The translations under genes and the position numbers were made by a program. Shown piece after piece: positions 52,601 to 58,600 of a stretch of 64,000 nt of DNA. Location: NCBI GenBank assembly GCA_030762175.1, contig CM060846.1, forward strand, positions 237,768,512 to 237,832,511. The letters are read 5' to 3'. The notes beneath the pieces were generated by a model. That model searched no databases. It saw only the letters and a program-made list of their open reading frames with translations, and had not been told where the DNA came from. Every line of letters starts with the position of its first letter. The first letter of the stretch is position 1. Origin of the DNA: Metallyticus violacea. Lineage: Eukaryota > Arthropoda > Insecta > Mantodea > Metallyticidae.

Positions 52601-55600
52601 AAAGGAACTAGTACACAAAAAGGTACAAAAATTCAAGATACAAAAATGTATCAAAGAAACCACAGCACTTTCACCAAGAAAAATAAGCTAATTTTTAAAA
52701 AATTCATATATCATTCATGGGCTACAAAAAACATCAGAATATTCTTAAAGATTTTAATATCAGGTTCGCACTGGTTAACAGATTTAATGTTAAAAACATA
52801 CCTGTAGACAATGTTAATGACAGTATTCCACAAGAGAAAAAAAGCAGCATTTACATAATAAATTGTGTAGAATATGAATAATTCTACATTGGAAAAACAA
52901 AGAGAAACATAAGCACATGGTTAAAGGGACATTTCAGGAACATAAAGTACAAGCAAATAGAGAAATCAGCAGTTTCATATTATTTTTTGACAGAAAATCA
53001 CGACATAGTGAATAAAGCAAAATTATTAAAATCAGTACAAGGACCTACAGAACAAGCAACTTGGGAGAAAATCTATACCTACAAATACAAAGGCAATCTA
53101 ATGAACTTTGTCACTGCTGGGGATGAAAACATAAAATACAAGTTTATCATACTGCCCCCAGAGCTGAATACACATTCCCAAAGCTTAACAAAATATCCGA
53201 CAGTTGAATTTTAGCCAATTGATGATGAGAACAAAATGTTCTCAAAACCAGTTCTGTATATTATGATAAGTAAATGAAGCATTAAGAGTGTGTAGTTCAA
53301 CAAAATCATACAATAGTATCAATAATATGATTGGCTTCACTTTGCAAGTTCCAATTAACATTTTAATCCATAAGGATTTTTGTACTCAACATTTAATACA
53401 GGTGTTGACCTGTAATTATTCATTTATATTTATTCTAACTTCCTTGTGCTACAATTTATAGTATAGCATCTCCTATATTATGCTGTTACAATACTTTTTT
53501 AGATCCAAAAAAATCATAAATGATGTGCCATGCATTCTATTAAGATACTTGCCAATTAATTCTTTAACTATTGGAAATGTTATCCATTGTTGTTTACCTT
53601 TTCTAAAACTAGGATGGAAAGTGACTGTCAACAAAGATTCTACCTCTGTATATTATCAGCCAATATTCATTCCAATGAAGATTTTTCAATTAAATTTCAC
53701 TATGTGGACCCCACAAGTAAAAAATTTTAAACTTATCTAGAACAGGTTTGCCTGCTTTTCTTGGGTACAAACCAAATAAATAAAACAGTTGGCAAAATTG
53801 GAATTCCTAATCAATTTATATTTAAGTTCAGAATAAAATTTCAGCATTTTGACAATCATACATACTTACCTCTAGAAAAAAAGTCTAATCTCCCATTGTT
53901 GTTTCCCTTTGAAATCTAGTGTACTATTTTATTAACACCATAAATTATATCAAAATGAATGTTAGTAGAGCCAATTCTGTCAGGCATTCCTTGCCCATAC
54001 AGGATCCTGATCAATTTTTCAAACATTAGAGTGTAGAGCAAGACCCTTTCAGCAGGCAACACAGGTTGTGTAGCCACAGCACTTGGAGAAGGAAATGTGC
54101 GCTCAGGAAGCAGGTACTATCATATTTTTGTACTGTTTTCAGAGCAGTCTTATGCAGGAAGACATCCTTTTTCTGCAATCACATCTCTCTCTACAATTTG
54201 CTCTCACATGTTACTTCCCCAGTCTTTTCTCCAAGGGAGGATATATAACATTCTGCGAGTCTGTATACTTGCTTTGCAAAGGCATCTTCTTGAACTGCAA
54301 TTGTGGGTATGAGCAAGTTTAAAAGCTGTGCTAAGAGCGAAAGTATTAAGAGTGCCCTGCACAATGATGAAAGGGTGGGAATTAATGCCAAGGAAAAAAG
54401 CTGTTGTACTTGTTATTCATTTGTTGGTCTCAATACTGTAGATTTAAGACATGTTTTAAGTAATCTACCATTTCCAGGTTTTTGAGAAATATAGGTAGAA
54501 AGAAACTTGATCAATTTAGAGCAAGGAACAGGAAACAGTTTATATCCCTTAACAGGATAGGATACTAAACATAATATATCTGAGTGATTATTGTCTGCCA
54601 ATGTGGAATAGAGTAATGTTTCAAAAGTATAAATTTTACCAGCATGGCTCTAATGTGAAAGTGTTTGTGCACCAAAGAAGAAGTAAGGAATTGATTTTTT
54701 TTTTGATTTATTTAAGGATGCTCTTTAACAGCTCAGGTCATAAGCGTAAGGAATTGATGCCTTCATAGGTGTGACAAATAGTGAAACATTTGTAAAGACC
54801 TTGAAATATGTTTTCATCCAAGGGTAGGTCACCTGAACTTCATAAGAGAATGTAAATTCGGACCTAATAATGCATCCTGGAAGAGACTCTAATTTTCACA
54901 ATTGGGATCGTATTGGCTATGCCTGAAATTGCATTTTTCAAGGTTCTATCTGATTGAACTTTGAAAATTAGTCACATAATTGTTATTATCTGTATTATAA
55001 ATGAGTAAAAGTTATGTTGATGCAATTATCACCAATTTCTGCATTTCAGGATTTCTTAGGAAATACAGTATGTGGGAGCTAGAATGTAAGGCAATAGCAC
55101 AGATCTCAATCTCATTCTGAGCTGTTAGACATTGCCACTGACTTCTGTAATATATAGGTGGTAGGGGGGTTCCAGACTCCCTCAATGAGAGTTGTAAATG
55201 AACATGATGGCAACATTAGCTAAAAGAACAGTTTGTTACAGCTTACCCTGATGTAAATGAAAAGTATATATTTATTACTGGTAAGTTTTAAATTAAAAAA
55301 AGTAGCAAGTTTATGATATATATTAAACTGAAATAAAATCTATGTATTTGTGCAATAATTAAACTATTATATTTTTTATAAAATCTATGAATTAAAAATG
55401 CAAATTAATAAAGCATTTTAAGAAACAAAGAACTTAAACAACTATTTTAACGAGAGCCATGCGAACATCTGCCACTGCATCTCATTTCTTCTGATGAACT
55501 GGTCAGGTATACCATCAAGATTCAAAGAGATGGTTATATTTTGGTGGTAGTTTAATGAAAATTGCATAAATACTGCTCTGATAAGCTTAAGATAGCTAGG

Positions 55601-58600
55601 AAGTATAGATCTAGCAAATAATGCAGCAGTATACATTTTACAGTGTTTTTCAGAAAGTTACAAAACTATCAATATCATATTTTTTTGAGATATTAAGAAA
55701 ACTTAACTAAAGATGATCTGTAAATTTTAATGCTACAATGTACACAAAAGTTTTTTAAGTATTTTTGAACCAAAATAAAATGTTAAAAAACTTAAAACAC
55801 TTTGACATGATCATGCATATTTCTTATAAATTATTGGTGGAATTGGAATGATCTGCTTTTTTGTACTTAAATGGCAGACACCATGCTATCCTGGAAACTA
55901 GATATCTGTGCTAGTTACTTGAAAAGGAATGAATTTTCAAAATTTGAAAATAAAGAAAGAAAAGAAAAGAAAGGAAGAACAAAAGAAAGAAACATTTTCA
56001 CTTCTTATTGGTGATGATTTTTATCAACTAATAGTGATATTTGAATATTTCTAGTTACCATATTTCATATTTGCATATATTATGTGAGTGCAAATTTTCA
56101 AATAAGATTGGTCCAGCCATTCCTGAGAAAAATGCACATTTATATCACAATTTTAAGTTATTGGAAAATAATATTTATTTTCATTTAAAAATGTTTAAAA
56201 AACTTTTTATGTGCATTAGAAAATTTAAACTTACAGAACTTCTTTAGTTAAGTATTCTTAATATCTCACAAAAATGTAATATTAATAAAATATTTATAAA
56301 ATCTGAAGAGCAACATCTTAATACCACTCTGGAAAGCTGACAGTTGAACCATGCTGATGATGAAGGAAATTTGCCTTTGAAACATGTCCAAGTAAGTGAA
56401 ATAAATTTAGTGAAATTTGAGTGACTTCCTCATAAGTAATTTGTTACGTCATATTAATAATTTTATAAATTTCTGAGATTACAATGCAAAATGTATATTG
56501 TTGCATTATTTGCTAGATTTGCACTTCCTGGTTACCTTAAGTAGTTTTTCAGCCTTAGGAGATTCAAGAATGATATTTCAGCTATATACATTGACATCAT
56601 AACAGTTAACAAGAGTGGTATGAACTTAGTTAACTTTGGAAGAATTTCATGTGCTCAGTTATCACATTTCAGAAACTGTTCAAACAAGGAAAAGTTATCT
56701 AGTGAATTCTTGTTAACCTTTTATTCCAAAATGCCTAGTGTGTTGACTTACAATGTCAATCTGTAAAAATCTATATCTTTGAAAATATTGACAGAGTGTG
56801 TAATACCTATTCTATTCTATTTGTGATGGAGGAAGTGTTAAATTTTAACTATCAGATGAGAAGTTATACTTTCAAATCTAGGGAGAAAACATTGGATTTA
56901 AACATTAAAAAAAGCATTAAGCGGTACATATCTTTACTGGAGGCAAAACTGTGAGAAGTACTTCCAGAATCTAATCTTTTTGGAGTGCACCTTTAGGTAT
57001 TAGCTATGGTTCTAGTAATTGAAGTGCCTGAACACCTTTTATGATTTCTTTCCAAAATGTGTCACATGTGAATCTGAGAGGGTATTTACCAGGTGCTGAA
57101 CCATAAAAGAAAGCTCAGTGTTTTCTTCTATAGAATTGCATCAATATGATAAAATATCTTGCATAACACATACTCAGATAAAAACAGAAATTAAATTAAA
57201 TTTGAATAGTTTGGGGTTTTCACATTGAAATATAGTATCATATAACAAATTATTTATGAGGAAGTCACTCAAATTTCACTAGTTTTATTCCACTTACTTG
57301 GACATGTTTCAAAGGCAAATTTCCTTCATCGTCAGCATGGTTCCACTGTAAGCTTTCTAGCGTGGTATTAAGATGTCGTTCTTTGGATTTTACAAACGTT
57401 TTGATGAGGTTACTGTTGTTTGGATGATCAAAATTAACAAAATTTTCTTTGTTTTCGTTCAAGAATATATTTTCCCACACCAAAACCCAGATTGAGTGAC
57501 TTCCTCATAAATAATTTGTTATAAGAAATTAAATTAGTTCATTTGAAAATAAAACATTTGCTTTAGTACCCAGATTTGATGAGTTTGCTTCTGACAATTC
57601 TCCAGTAAACTGAATCAACTGCTTATAATTGGAATGAATTAATACTATTGATGAAAAGGGAACTACCCATCTAGTTGGAAAGAATGGTCTTATGTTATAA
57701 CTGCTTCATTATTTTGTAACTGCTTGAAGAATGAAATTCTTTTAGGCGAATTCCTCAGAAACAAATTTATATATTCTATTATATTTAATATATTAAAACT
57801 AAAAATTAATTATATGTTAATATTATCATTATTCTGAGCATCCTCTGCAAAAAGAAATCTAGGAGTCGGGCCTATGCTAATGGAAGATTATGAGAAATGC
57901 TACTGTAAGGGAGAAGCCAAGAATTAACGAAAACTGTAGTAAACCATTGTGTTTGTGTGGTTGCGTGAACTGAGTGAAGAATACATTAAGAATTTAGTTT
58001 CCCGGGTTCCTAAACGATGCCAAGATGTGATTAAACACATGGTGGACCGATAAAATATAAATAACAACAATATTTTCCATGAGATATTTCTGCTCTTCCA
58101 AAAGCTGGAAATATTATTCTTTTTATAATATAATACTATAATACTTAAGAACTGTTTCCAAAGCTCAATGCTAAAATTTTCTCCACCACTATTTTCTCCC
58201 CATTTCTGTTGGTTGAAAATTTGTCATTGGATCTACGGAGGATGCATTCCTATACCAATGTGTATTTAGTTAAAAAGCATTCCAATATATAAAATGATGT
58301 AAATCAGTTTCAATTGTGTAAATATAGGTAGATGAACAAAAAATAATTATATGTTTTATCAACAAATAAATCCGAAATTTAAAATTCTATCTCCCAATAG
58401 CAGACAATGTAATATTATTTTAATTAATTGACTACGTTAAGAAGAAAGAAAATAAGAAAAATAAAATTGGGTGTAAATAGGAGTCCGCATATTACACGTT
58501 ATAATGTCGTCCTCTTTTACAGGTGTTGATTTTCTAATCGTTTATTTGTATTTTAGTTAACCTTAAGTTTATTTTTGATTAATTTGAAACACACGCATGA

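Larger units (their letters stand above)
51896..53365 (+). mobile_element. Penelope-like retroelement PLE-2 with inverted terminal arms
   Basis: The left arm (51896 to about 52312) is the reverse complement of the right arm (about 52915-53328) and includes endonuclease-coding sequence. The internal part reads T-L-P-F-L-E-I-K-I and F-G-I-Y-R-K (52365-52430), then a GIY-YIG domain with F-Y-I-G-K-T-K-R-N-I (52880-52910) and H-F-R-N-I-K-Y-K-Q. RT motif A and YVDD are deleted. A tail of about 36 bp extends only on the right (53329-53365). It belongs to a family distinct from PLE-1 in arm and tail sequence. Confidence 0.88.

Noticed and set aside
54066..54600. Cluster of overlapping open frames on both strands
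   Set aside because: Three plus-strand frames overlap one another and a minus-strand frame; none has a recognisable domain or intact splice borders.
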